From an uncultured Limnohabitans sp. (GTDB lineage Bacteria > Pseudomonadota > Gammaproteobacteria > Burkholderiales > Burkholderiaceae_C), in contig NZ_CALBEX010000514.1 of assembly GCF_937889215.1 (NCBI RefSeq), positions 1 to 17,545 on the forward strand: 17,545 nucleotides of DNA, written 5' to 3'. Under the pieces are notes generated by a model, which did not search any database, was not told where the DNA came from, and worked only from the letters and a program-made list of their open reading frames with translations. The translations under genes and the position numbers were made by a program. Positions 1-6,979 of this stretch are shown piece after piece. Numbering within the stretch: position 1 is the stretch's first letter; each line of letters opens with the position of its first letter.

Positions 1-749
1 TGGGGGCTGACCAGATCCTCACGGTGCGGCCTTCGCCCGCGCCGGGCCTGGACTTTGAATACGTGATCCACAACGCGGATGGCGGCGAGGTGGAGCATTG
101 CGGCAACGGTGCCCGCTGCTTTGTGCGCTATGTGCGCGACAAAGGCCTGACCAACCAAAGCACCGTGCGCGTGAAAGTCCAAAAAGGCGAGATTGAGCTG
201 CGCATGGACCCTGACGGGCGCGTCACGGTGGACATGGGGGCACCCGTGTTTGACTGGGCCAGCGTGCCTTTTGACCCCATGGGGCTGATCAGCGATCAGG
301 TCAATTGCTGGCCGGTGTTTGACTTGGCGCTGGGCGAGCTGGGCATTGCGCGGGTAGCCGTGGTCTCGATGGGCAACCCGCATGCTGTGCAGCGCGTGGA
401 TGATGTGGACACCTTTCCAGTGCTGGCCCAAGGCCCCTTGATCGAGCGGCACCCGGCTTTTCCCAACCGGGTGAACGCGGGCTTCATGCAAATCGTTTCG
501 CGCAGCCAAATACGGCTGCGGGTGTTCGAGCGCGGCGCAGGCGAGACCTTGGCCTGCGGCACAGGCGCGTGTGCGGCGGTGGTCGCAGGCATTCGCCAAG
601 GCTGGTTGGACAGCCGTGTCGATGTGCAGACCCATGGCGGCGTGCTCACGATCGAGTGGGCTGGCAAAGCCGACAGCCCGGTGCGCATGACCGGCCCGGC
701 CACTTCTGTTTTTGAGGGCAGCATCGACGTGCCCGACGCCCTTTTCTGA
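1..749 (+). CDS. dapF: Diaminopimelate epimerase DapF (5' partial)
   Basis: DapF interconverts LL- and meso-diaminopimelate in the cytoplasm, giving the lysine precursor and the meso-DAP used by MurE. The frame is open from base 3 (GADQIL...), so the true start lies left of the window; about 248 residues are visible, against 274 in E. coli, with roughly the first 30-40 missing. Both catalytic cysteine motifs are present: HCGNGARC, with the first Cys codon at 99-101, and ACGTGAC, with its Cys codon at 555-557. The NADGGEVE stretch before the first motif is also typical. The gene ends 17 bp before a DUF484 gene and is followed by xerC, an order also found in E. coli (dapF-yigA-xerC). The GTG at 24 is an internal codon, not a start. 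Identification is firm; only the N-terminus is unknown. Confidence 0.97.
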   Translation, partial: GADQILTVRPSPAPGLDFEYVIHNADGGEVEHCGNGARCFVRYVRDKGLTNQSTVRVKVQKGEIELRMDPDGRVTVDMGAPVFDWASVPFDPMGLISDQVNCWPVFDLALGELGIARVAVVSMGNPHAVQRVDDVDTFPVLAQGPLIERHPAFPNRVNAGFMQIVSRSQIRLRVFERGAGETLACGTGACAAVVAGIRQGWLDSRVDVQTHGGVLTIEWAGKADSPVRMTGPATSVFEGSIDVPDALF

Positions 750-766
750 ACGATTGGAGATCCGAC

Positions 767-1456
767 ATGACCCCTTCCGAGCCCATGAGCCCGATCACCG
801 AAGACGACATCGCCGACTACTTGGTGAACACGCCGGACTTTTTTGAGCGCCACGCCTCGCTTTTGGCCACGGTGCAACTAACGCACCCGCAAAGCCACCG
901 CGCTGTGGGCCTGCAAGAGCGGCAGGCGCAAATGTTGCGCGACAAAATCAAGGCACTGGAGCACCGCATCATGGACATGATGCGGCACGGCAACGAAAAC
1001 ATGATCCTCACCGACAAGCTGCACCGCTGGTCGTGCGAGTTGTTGGCCACGCCGCCTGACCATTTGGCCGAGTCGGCGGTCGACAACATCCGCGATTTAT
1101 TCCAAGTGCCTCAGGTTGCCTTGCGCCTGTGGTCGCTGCAAGTCGCGCACGCCCAGTCTGCCTTTGCCCAAGGCGTGACCGAGACGGTGCAAGAGTTTGC
1201 CGCCACGCTGGACGCGCCTTATTTAGGCCCCAACGCGGGTTACGAGGCGGTGCAATGGTTGGACGAGCCCACCAAGGCGGCGTCGCTGGCTTTGCTGGCG
1301 CTGCGCGCAGCGCCGGGTCAGCCTGCGTTTGGTTTGTTGGTGTTGGCCTCGCCCGATGCCCAGCGCTTCAACAACCAGATGGGCACCGATCTGCTGGAGC
1401 GCCTGGCCGAGCTGGCGGGTGCGGCTTTGTCGGTGTTGAAAAATCAGCAGGCCTGA
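767..1456 (+). CDS. DUF484 family protein (YigA-like)
   Basis: This 229-residue protein belongs to the DUF484 family, whose members sit between dapF and xerC in many Proteobacteria and have no settled function. The N-terminal part carries the family pattern, a short helix with DYLVNTPDFFERH near residues 17-29. It is followed by a probable coiled coil at about residues 45-85 (LQERQAQMLRDKIKALEHR). The rest resembles a GAF-like fold, rich in alanine and leucine, without catalytic motifs I can name. The ATG at 767 is chosen because GGAGA at 756-760 lies 6 bp upstream; a second Met at residue 7 is possible. The gene starts 17 bp after dapF and stops 3 bp before xerC, so the three are probably co-transcribed. 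No signal peptide or membrane segment is visible. Confidence 0.88.
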   Translation: MTPSEPMSPITEDDIADYLVNTPDFFERHASLLATVQLTHPQSHRAVGLQERQAQMLRDKIKALEHRIMDMMRHGNENMILTDKLHRWSCELLATPPDHLAESAVDNIRDLFQVPQVALRLWSLQVAHAQSAFAQGVTETVQEFAATLDAPYLGPNAGYEAVQWLDEPTKAASLALLALRAAPGQPAFGLLVLASPDAQRFNNQMGTDLLERLAELAGAALSVLKNQQA

Positions 1457-1459
1457 GCT

Positions 1460-2434
1460 ATGTCGGACTCAGCGGCCATCGACCCGCTGGTCACCCGCTA
1501 TCTGGACCATGTGCGCTTTGAAAAGCGCTTGGCCGAGCGCACTTGCACGCTGTATCAGCTGGATTTGATGCGCCTGGTCGACATGGCTGTGGCGATTCAG
1601 CTGCCTTTGTTGCAGGTGCAAAACGGCCACATCCGCCGCTGGGTGGCGCAGATGCACAGCGCCGGGCGCAGTGGCCGGGGCATCGCCTTGATTTTGTCGG
1701 GTTGGCGCGGCTTTTACACCTGGCTGGGCCGTGAAGGCTTGATCGCGCAGAACCCGGTGGCCGATGTGCGCGCCCCGCGCGTGGCCAAGCCCTTGCCCAA
1801 GGCGCTGGGGGTGGACGAAGCGGTGCAACTGGCCGAGCACGAAGAGGACAACGACGACCCCTGGCTGGAAGCGCGCGACGCGGCCATGGTGGAGCTGCTG
1901 TATGGCTGTGGCCTGCGCATTGCCGAGCTGACCGGATTGGACGTGGTGGCCAGCACCGAGGCAGCGCGGGCTGGGCGCGGCTGGATTGACTTGCCCAATG
2001 CCGAAGTGCAGGTGCAGGGCAAAGGCAACAAGCGCCGCAGCGTGCCTTTGGGGCGTGCGGCCATCGAGACGCTGACGCACTGGCTGGCCATGCGCCCGCA
2101 ATTGCCGGGCATGCTGACGCAACCGACATCGGGTGCCTCGAGTTTGGCGCTGGCGCTGTTTCCTGGGCAGCACGGTACGCGCCTGACGCCCCGCGGCGTG
2201 GCGCAGCGCCTCAAGCGCCGCAGCCTGCTGGCAGGTCTGGCCACTCCTGTGCACCCGCACATGCTGCGCCACTCCTTTGCCAGCCATGTGCTGCAGTCCA
2301 GCGGCGACTTGAGGGCGGTGCAAGAGCTGCTGGGCCACGCCAACATCAGCACCACCCAGGTCTACACGCGGCTGGACTTTCAGCACCTGGCCAAAACCTA
2401 CGACGCCACGCACCCCCGGGCCAAGCGCAAGTGA
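1460..2434 (+). CDS. xerC: Tyrosine recombinase XerC
   Basis: XerC acts with XerD at dif to resolve chromosome dimers at division. The 324-residue protein has an N-terminal SAM-like core-binding domain (about 1-100) and a C-terminal catalytic domain. The full catalytic set is visible: Arg153 (GCGLRIAEL), Lys188 (QGKGNKRR), His267 and Arg270 (HMLRHSF), His293 (LGHANISTTQ) and the nucleophile Tyr302 (VYTRLDF). It is somewhat longer than the usual ~300 residues, partly because of a loop around 161-178 and another near 218-230. The ATG lies 3 bp after the DUF484 stop, pointing to translational coupling. A XerD assignment is less likely because the dapF-DUF484-xerC context is specific to XerC. Confidence 0.95.
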   Translation: MSDSAAIDPLVTRYLDHVRFEKRLAERTCTLYQLDLMRLVDMAVAIQLPLLQVQNGHIRRWVAQMHSAGRSGRGIALILSGWRGFYTWLGREGLIAQNPVADVRAPRVAKPLPKALGVDEAVQLAEHEEDNDDPWLEARDAAMVELLYGCGLRIAELTGLDVVASTEAARAGRGWIDLPNAEVQVQGKGNKRRSVPLGRAAIETLTHWLAMRPQLPGMLTQPTSGASSLALALFPGQHGTRLTPRGVAQRLKRRSLLAGLATPVHPHMLRHSFASHVLQSSGDLRAVQELLGHANISTTQVYTRLDFQHLAKTYDATHPRAKRK

Positions 2435-2441
2435 AGCCCAC

Positions 2442-2470
2442 GGCCTGCGGCAAAGCCTTTGCGTGAGGCC
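2442..2470. repeat. Symmetrical hairpin after xerC
   Basis: An interrupted inverted repeat begins 7 bp after the xerC stop: GGCCT (2442-2446), 3 nt, GCAAA (2450-2454), a 3-nt loop, TTTGC (2458-2462), 3 nt, AGGCC (2466-2470). Both arms pair perfectly around a symmetrical internal loop. No T-tract follows, so it is not a standard intrinsic terminator. It could be a 3'-end stabilising stem or part of a factor-dependent terminator. The structure is seen directly; its role is inferred. Confidence 0.5.
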
Positions 2471-2503
2471 ATGCCGCGTCGTTCAGGTGCTGGGCTTGAA
2501 TTC

Positions 2504-2515
2504 GTCGCTACACTC
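2504..2515 (+). promoter_or_regulatory. Promoter-like element before the cobW-family gene
   Basis: GTCGCTACACTC contains a -10-like TACACT at 2509-2514 (4 of 6 matches to TATAAT, or 5 of 6 to a TACAAT form), 32 bp before the ATG at 2547. A TTGAAT at 2496-2501 resembles a -35 box but is only 7 bp away, too close for a normal sigma-70 spacer. Eleven of the 12 bases recur upstream of dksA (3737-3748). That is the main reason to record it. Confidence 0.35.
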
Positions 2516-2546
2516 CCCAACTCTTGTCTTTTAGTGGAACCGCGCC

Positions 2547-3650
2547 ATGTCCCTGATCCCCACCACCATCCTGACCGGCTTCTTGGGCTCAGGCAAAACC
2601 ACCCTGCTCAAGCGCGTGCTGACCGAGGCCCACGGCCAAAAGATTGCCGTGATCGAGAACGAGTTTGGTGAGGAAAACATCGACAGCGACATCCTGGTCT
2701 CGGACACCAACGAGCAGATCATCCAGATGAGCAACGGTTGCATCTGCTGCACCATCCGCGAAGACCTGCGCGTGACCTTGCAGCTGTTGGCCGCCAAGCG
2801 CCGCAAGGGCTTGCTGGACTTTGACCGCATCGTGATCGAAACCACGGGTCTGGCCGACCCCGGCCCGGTGGCGCAGACTTTTTTCATGGACGACGAGATC
2901 GCCGAGACCTATTTGCTCGATTCCATCTTGACGCTGGTGGACGCCAAGCACGCTGCCCAGCAACTCAACGACCGCCAAGAAGCGCGTCGTCAGGTGGGCT
3001 TTGCAGACCAGATCTTCATCAGCAAGGCCGACCTGGTCTCGCCTGAGGAACTGGATGCCCTGCAGCACCGTTTGAAACACATGAATCCCCGTGCCCCGCA
3101 AAAAGTGGTGCATTTCGGCGAGGTGGCCCTGTCTGAGGTGTTTGACCTCAAAGGTTTCAACCTGAACGCCAAGCTGGACATCGACCCGGACTTTCTGAAA
3201 GACGATGCGCATGACCACGACCATGAGCACGGTGAGCATTGCGATCACCCGTCCCACCAGCATGATCACGACCATGAGCACGGCGAGCACTGCGACCATC
3301 CGTCACACCAGCACGATGCCGCCCACGGTCAGGGGCACCACCATCACCACGACGATGACGTCAAGAGCTTCGTTTTCCGTTCTGACAAAGCCTTTGATCC
3401 GGCCAAATTGGAAGATTTCCTGGGTGCGATTGTCAACATTTATGGCCCGCGCATGCTGCGCTACAAAGGCGTGTTGAACATGCGCGGCACCGAGCGCAAG
3501 GTGATTTTCCAGGGCGTGCACCAGCTCATGGGCAGCGATTTGGGCCCCATGTGGGCCGATAGCGAGACCAAAATGAGCAAGATGGTTTTCATTGGCATCG
3601 ATTTGCCCAAAGACATCTTGCTCCAAGGCCTGGAGCAGTGCCTGGTGTGA
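2547..3650 (+). CDS. CobW/COG0523-family metal chaperone GTPase with His-rich segment
   Basis: This 367-residue protein is a G3E-family P-loop GTPase of the COG0523 (CobW/YjiA/ZigA) group, cytoplasmic proteins that bind zinc or related metals and are thought to deliver them to client enzymes. Visible motifs are Walker A GFLGSGKTT (11-19), the metal-binding CICC motif (65-68), ETTGLADP (98-105) and SKAD (159-162, in place of NKxD). A C-terminal CobW_C domain covers about 273-360. Between the domains lies a metal-binding stretch, 222-268, with 21 His and two Cys, including an exact 17-residue tandem duplication and a run of five His. The ATG at 2547 is preceded only by a weak GTGGA, and the MSLIPTTILTGFLGSGKTT N-terminus fits the family. 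The exact metal and client cannot be read from sequence, so no gene symbol is given. Confidence 0.93.
   Translation: MSLIPTTILTGFLGSGKTTLLKRVLTEAHGQKIAVIENEFGEENIDSDILVSDTNEQIIQMSNGCICCTIREDLRVTLQLLAAKRRKGLLDFDRIVIETTGLADPGPVAQTFFMDDEIAETYLLDSILTLVDAKHAAQQLNDRQEARRQVGFADQIFISKADLVSPEELDALQHRLKHMNPRAPQKVVHFGEVALSEVFDLKGFNLNAKLDIDPDFLKDDAHDHDHEHGEHCDHPSHQHDHDHEHGEHCDHPSHQHDAAHGQGHHHHHDDDVKSFVFRSDKAFDPAKLEDFLGAIVNIYGPRMLRYKGVLNMRGTERKVIFQGVHQLMGSDLGPMWADSETKMSKMVFIGIDLPKDILLQGLEQCLV
3213..3314 (+). repeat. Two 51-bp tandem repeats encoding a 17-residue His-rich unit
   Basis: The units 3213-3263 and 3264-3314 lie inside the cobW-family gene and encode the identical peptide DHDHEHGEHCDHPSHQH twice (residues 223-239 and 240-256). 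The DNA copies differ at seven positions, all third-codon and synonymous. This indicates an old in-frame duplication whose protein sequence has been kept, presumably for metal binding. Confidence 0.92.
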
Positions 3651-3736
3651 GCACGGTGGCCGTCTGTGTGCAGTCGGGCATTGTTTTGCAACGATCTGGT
3701 CTTTAATCCACCTTGCGGCGAATTTTGACCGTTCTA

Positions 3737-3748
3737 GTCGCTACAATC
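3737..3748 (+). promoter_or_regulatory. Promoter-like element in the cobW-dksA intergenic region
   Basis: GTCGCTACAATC holds a good -10-like hexamer, TACAAT at 3742-3747, about 150 bp before the dksA start. TTGACC at 3725-3730 matches five of six -35 bases but is only 11 bp away, so the pair is not a standard promoter. The element differs from the one at 2504-2515 by one base. The remainder of the 248-bp gap (3651-3898) shows no terminator and no Zur-like palindrome that I can recognise. TATAAC at 3800-3805 is a second weak -10 candidate. Confidence 0.4.
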
Positions 3749-3898
3749 GCCCGCCGACGGCACCGCCTTTTGGGCAGCGCTGGCGAACCCCACAAGGTCT
3801 ATAACAAGGGTTTGAAAAGCACATGAACAGGTTTTGGGCCGGCTGCGCAGGGACAGACGGTCTGAAGTCTGCCCTTTGACACGGCTAGGAGACAAGAC

Positions 3899-4960
3899 GT
3901 GAAGACCGCTAACAAGACAAAACCAAAAACACAGGCCGCTGTGGCCAAGAAAGCAACTGCTGTCAAAGCCGCAGCTGCCCCCCAGCCTAAAGTTAAAGCA
4001 TCGCCAGCGAAGCCGGCCGTGGCCAAACCTGCAGCTTCAGCCAAGTTGCCCACAGCCAAGGCCGCAGTCAAATCTTCAGCACCCGCGAAGCCACCCGTGG
4101 CCAAGGCCTCTCCCAAACCTGTTGCCAAAGCTGCAGTCAAACCTGCCGCAAAAGCGGTCCCCGACCCCAAAGCCACGGCAGCCAAAAAAACCAGCGCTGC
4201 CGTCCCTTCCCGTCCTGCTGCCCCTCAGCCTGTCAAGGCAGCACCTGTCCCCAAGACAGCCCAGGCATCCAAAGCGAAACTTATGAGCGTGACCCCCGTG
4301 GAATCAGTTAAATCTCCTGCAGAACCAACCCCCGCCAGCACGGCCCCTGCGCCCGAGCAGCTGGTCCGCGCGACGCGACCCTCAGCCCGTCTGGCACAGA
4401 TCACCGTGCCCTCTTTGCCCCCGGCAGTGGCCTCCACGGCGGCCAAATCGAGCTTTTTGCCCAGCACACAACCAGCGGCTGTGTCCGTGCCCTTTGCGCC
4501 CATCAAAAAAGACCCCAAGCTGGCCAACAACTGGAAGAGCAAAAAGGTCGACGAGTTGTCGGATGCCGAGATTCTGGCCATGTCCGACGACGAATACATG
4601 AACGACATGCAGATGGCCTATTTCCGCCTGAAGTTGACGCATTTGAAGCAGGACATTTTGGCCAGCGCAGGCCTGACGACAGAACACCTGCGCGAGGACA
4701 CCGTGGTCGTGCCCGACCCGGCTGACCGTGCCACCATTGAAGAAGAGCACGCTTTGGAGCTGCGCACCCGCGACCGTGAGCGCAAGCTGCTCAAGAAAAT
4801 TGAGCAATCGATCCAGCGCATTGATGCAGGCGATTACGGTTTTTGCGATGAGACAGGCGAAGCCATTGGTGTGGGCCGGTTGTTGGCACGCCCCACGGCC
4901 ACTTTGTCACTGGAAGCGCAGCAGCGCCGGGAACTCAAGCAAAAAATGTTTGGTGACTGA
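3899..4960 (+). CDS. dksA: DksA-type RNA polymerase regulator with long basic N-terminal extension
   Basis: DksA-family proteins enter the RNA polymerase secondary channel and, with ppGpp, adjust rRNA and amino-acid promoter activity. The C-terminal 125 residues or so (228-353) are DksA: EYMNDMQMAYFR, the coiled-coil tip VPDPADRA with Asp273 and Asp276 kept, RDRERKLLKKIE and RLLARPTA. The zinc finger is degenerate: Cys316 remains, while the other three ligand positions are Thr319, Ser337 and Ala340. Ahead of this lies an extension of about 200 residues rich in Lys, Ala and Pro; the first 88 residues hold 20 Lys and no Asp or Glu. The GTG at 3899 is chosen because AGGAGA (3887-3892) is 6 bp upstream and the frame is continuously open. 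A start nearer the DksA domain, such as the ATG at 4283, is possible but lacks a good ribosome site. A terminator follows the stop. Confidence 0.9.
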   Translation: MKTANKTKPKTQAAVAKKATAVKAAAAPQPKVKASPAKPAVAKPAASAKLPTAKAAVKSSAPAKPPVAKASPKPVAKAAVKPAAKAVPDPKATAAKKTSAAVPSRPAAPQPVKAAPVPKTAQASKAKLMSVTPVESVKSPAEPTPASTAPAPEQLVRATRPSARLAQITVPSLPPAVASTAAKSSFLPSTQPAAVSVPFAPIKKDPKLANNWKSKKVDELSDAEILAMSDDEYMNDMQMAYFRLKLTHLKQDILASAGLTTEHLREDTVVVPDPADRATIEEEHALELRTRDRERKLLKKIEQSIQRIDAGDYGFCDETGEAIGVGRLLARPTATLSLEAQQRRELKQKMFGD

Positions 4961-4985
4961 GCGTTGCTTGGTGCTTGATCACGAC

Positions 4986-5013
4986 AAAAACCGCCTGCCA
5001 AGGCGGTTTTTTT
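4986..5013 (+). terminator. Intrinsic terminator of dksA
   Basis: A run of five A (4986-4990) precedes the stem CCGCCT (4991-4996), loop GCCA (4997-5000) and AGGCGG (5001-5006), followed by seven T (5007-5013). The stem is perfect and begins 30 bp after the dksA stop. It should end the cobW/dksA transcript and insulate the dcw operon downstream. Confidence 0.93.
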
Positions 5014-5210
5014 ACGTCTTGGCGGCAATTGTTAAATTTAGTGGGTGTTTTGCATCCAACGACTTTGTTGTTTTTGATTTTTTTACTCCTTGAGGTCTTA
5101 CTTTCAATGCCTCGTGTAAGTGTTTAATTTTGAAAGAAATTTAAATTCAACTGAGGTTCAGTATGGGTGCTAAGCCCTTGATTTCATTGAAAAAAAACGA
5201 TCTACACCCT
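5014..5210. other. AT-rich intergenic region between dksA and mraZ
   Basis: With mraZ starting at 5308, the gap after dksA is 347 bp. This part is clearly AT-richer than the surrounding genes, with runs such as GAAATTTAAATTCAA (5135-5149) and eight A at 5190-5197. TTGAAA occurs at 5130-5135 and at 5187-5192, but neither has a convincing -10 at normal spacing. No RNA gene or convincing protein gene is seen. It most likely holds upstream promoter elements of the dcw operon. Confidence 0.6.
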
Positions 5211-5238
5211 TTGGTTGGTGTTCATTTCCTGATACAGT
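5211..5238 (+). promoter_or_regulatory. Candidate dcw promoter overlapping the first MraZ box
   Basis: TTGGTT (5211-5216, three of six -35 matches) and TACAGT (5233-5238, four of six -10 matches) are separated by 16 bp. The -10 overlaps the first AGTG box, so MraZ bound there would block polymerase. The match is weak and is proposed mainly from position. Confidence 0.3.
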
Positions 5239-5270
5239 GCAAAAAAGTGCAATTAAGTGGGAGTTAGTGC
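5236..5270 (+). promoter_or_regulatory. MraZ operator: four AGTG(C/G) boxes at 10-bp period
   Basis: AGTGC (5236-5240), AGTGC (5246-5250), AGTGG (5256-5260) and AGTGC (5266-5270) are separated by exactly 5 bp each. The start of the last is 42 bp before the mraZ start. MraZ is a ring-forming AbrB-like regulator known to bind direct GTGG-type repeats with 10-bp spacing upstream of its own gene in E. coli and mycoplasmas. The spacing, sequence and position fit an autoregulatory operator. The boxes were read directly; binding is inferred. Confidence 0.82.
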
Positions 5271-5307
5271 CACTGATGTGCTTTTTCCACACCAAAGGGT
5301 CTTCGCC

Positions 5308-5736
5308 GTGTTTCAAGGGGCTTCATCGCTGAGTCTGGATGCCAAGGGGCGGCTGTCTGTGCCGACTCGGCACCGTGACGTCTTGAGCGCCACGGCACAG
5401 GGCCAGCTGACGATCACCAAGCACCCGCATGGCTGCCTGATGGTGTTTCCCCGCCCCGAATGGGAAAAGTTCCGTGAGCGCATTGCCGAGTTGCCCATGT
5501 CGGCCCAGTGGTGGAAGCGCATCTTTTTGGGCAATGCCATGGATGTGGAGATGGACGGCACCGGGCGCGTGCTGATCTCGCCCGAATTGCGCCAGGCGGC
5601 CGGTATTGCCAAAGACACCATGCTGCTGGGCATGGGCAATCACTTTGAGCTGTGGGACAAAACCACTTACGACGCGCAAGAAGCGCAGGCCATGCAAGGT
5701 GAGATGCCTGACGTGTTCAAAGACTTTTCCTTCTGA
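5308..5736 (+). CDS. mraZ: Transcriptional regulator MraZ
   Basis: MraZ is the first gene of the dcw cluster, an AbrB-fold DNA-binding protein that represses its own operon. From the GTG at 5308 it has 142 residues, a normal length, with two SpoVT/AbrB-like halves. The first contains [15 protein letters not shown] and the second [14 protein letters not shown], the repeated DxxGR motif of the family. The GTG at 5308 is preferred because the protein then begins [15 protein letters not shown] like its relatives and AAGGG (5295-5299) lies 8 bp upstream. The in-frame GTG at 5257 would add 17 unconserved residues and start inside the third operator box. It ends 5 bp before rsmH. Confidence 0.95.
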   Translation: MFQGASSLSLDAKGRLSVPTRHRDVLSATAQGQLTITKHPHGCLMVFPRPEWEKFRERIAELPMSAQWWKRIFLGNAMDVEMDGTGRVLISPELRQAAGIAKDTMLLGMGNHFELWDKTTYDAQEAQAMQGEMPDVFKDFSF

Positions 5737-5741
5737 ACGCC

Positions 5742-6671
5742 ATGACCGACACCGCACTGACCCACACCACCGTGCTTTTGAACGAAGCGGTGGACGAATT
5801 GTTCCAAGCCGCAGCCGGGGCCGATGGTACTTATGTGGACGCCACATTTGGCCGTGGCGGTCATTCACGCCTGATCTTGTCTCGTTTGTCTGCGCAAGGA
5901 CGTTTGCAAGCCTTTGACCGTGACTTGGAAGCCATTGCCGAAGCCCAGCGGATTGAAGATGAGCGGTTCGTTATTCGGCACGATGCTTTTTCTCACCTCG
6001 GTGAGCTGCCCGCCGGCAGTGTCGACGGTGTGCTGATGGACTTGGGCATCAGCTCTCCCCAGATCGACAGCCCCGAGAGGGGTTTTTCTTTTCGTTTTGA
6101 GGGCCCACTGGACATGCGCATGGACACCACGCGCGGTCAAAGTGTGGCCGACTGGCTGGCCACCGCAGAGGTGGATCAAATCACGGAGGTGATACGTGAC
6201 TATGGCGAAGAACGGTTTGCTTTTCAGATTGCAAAGGCGCTTGTGGCTCGCCGAGAGGAGCGGGGCCCAATATCAAGCACCTCCGATTTGGCCCAGCTCG
6301 TGGCTGACACGGTCAAAACCCGCGAGCCGGGGCAAAACCCCGCCACGCGGACATTTCAGGCTTTTCGGATTTTCATCAATGCCGAACTTGAAGAGCTCGA
6401 ACAGGCGCTAGAGGGCAGTTTGCGGGTGCTGGCCCCGGGTGGTCGCTTGGTGGTCATCAGCTTTCATTCGCTGGAGGACCGCATCGTCAAGCAGTTCATC
6501 GCCAAGCACTCCAAGGAGGTGGTGGACCGCCGCGTGCCCTTTGCCGAGCCCGTGAAGATGCGCTTAAAAGCGCAAGGGCGTGTGCGCCCAAGCGAATCAG
6601 AAGTGCGCGGCAACCCGCGCTCACGCAGTGCCATCATGCGCATGGCCGAGCGCACCGAGGTGCCCGCATGA
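5742..6671 (+). CDS. rsmH: 16S rRNA (cytosine(1402)-N(4))-methyltransferase RsmH
   Basis: RsmH (MraW) uses S-adenosylmethionine to N4-methylate C1402 in the decoding centre of 16S rRNA. The 309-residue length is normal. The SAM-binding motif is visible as [10 protein letters not shown] (33-42), followed by [14 protein letters not shown], the signature [15 protein letters not shown] and the C-terminal [14 protein letters not shown]. The ATG at 5742 lies 5 bp after mraZ and lacks a strong ribosome site, so translation is probably coupled to mraZ. Its TGA overlaps the ftsL start as ATGA. Confidence 0.97.
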   Translation: MTDTALTHTTVLLNEAVDELFQAAAGADGTYVDATFGRGGHSRLILSRLSAQGRLQAFDRDLEAIAEAQRIEDERFVIRHDAFSHLGELPAGSVDGVLMDLGISSPQIDSPERGFSFRFEGPLDMRMDTTRGQSVADWLATAEVDQITEVIRDYGEERFAFQIAKALVARREERGPISSTSDLAQLVADTVKTREPGQNPATRTFQAFRIFINAELEELEQALEGSLRVLAPGGRLVVISFHSLEDRIVKQFIAKHSKEVVDRRVPFAEPVKMRLKAQGRVRPSESEVRGNPRSRSAIMRMAERTEVPA

Positions 6672-6979
6672 CCCGGCTCAGTTTGCTGCTGCTGATCGCC
6701 ACGGTCACCAGTGCTCTGTGGCTGGTGCACAGCCATTACGAGTCACGCCGCATGTTCATGGCTTTGGAGACCGCGCGTCAAGAAAGCAAGCGCTTGGCGG
6801 TCGATCAAGACCGTCTCGACGTTGAGCGCCGCGCCCAAGCCGCGCCTTTGCGGGTTGAAAAAATCGCTCGCCAGCAATTGCAAATGCGCGCAGCCTCGCC
6901 GGCTATTACCCGCTACGTTTCGGGCAATGGCGCATTGGACGCGGTCTCGACATCCATTCAAACAGGGGCGGCGAAGTGA
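6668..6979 (+). CDS. ftsL: Cell division protein FtsL
   Basis: FtsL is a small bitopic membrane protein that forms a complex with FtsB and FtsQ and helps activate FtsWI at the septum. The 103-residue protein has one membrane segment at about residues 4-20 ([17 protein letters not shown]). A periplasmic helical coiled-coil region follows ([20 protein letters not shown]), then a short C-terminal tail. Sequence conservation in this family is low, so size, topology and the position between rsmH and ftsI carry the call. Its start overlaps the rsmH stop (ATGA at 6668) and its stop overlaps the ftsI start (GTGA at 6976). Confidence 0.92.
   Translation: MTRLSLLLLIATVTSALWLVHSHYESRRMFMALETARQESKRLAVDQDRLDVERRAQAAPLRVEKIARQQLQMRAASPAITRYVSGNGALDAVSTSIQTGAAK

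Noticed and set aside
3853..3863. An 11-bp palindrome CAGACGGTCTG upstream of dksA
   Set aside because: It has a single central base and cannot form an RNA hairpin as it stands. It is too short to assign as an operator and does not resemble a Zur site.
3823..3879. An 18-codon open frame (ATG at 3823) ending 19 bp before the dksA start
   Set aside because: The only upstream purine run (AAGGG at 3806-3810) is 12 bp away, and no paired attenuator stems are visible. It is too short to call.
5163..5267. A 34-codon open frame (ATG at 5163) with GAGG 6 bp upstream, running into the MraZ boxes
   Set aside because: It has no recognisable similarity, and its 3' half is explained by the operator repeats. 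A leader peptide cannot be excluded, but nothing beyond the ribosome-site match supports it.
5257..5307. An N-terminal extension of MraZ from GTG 5257
   Set aside because: It would add 17 residues not seen in MraZ proteins, and its start codon lies inside the third operator box. GTG 5308 has a ribosome site and the family N-terminus.
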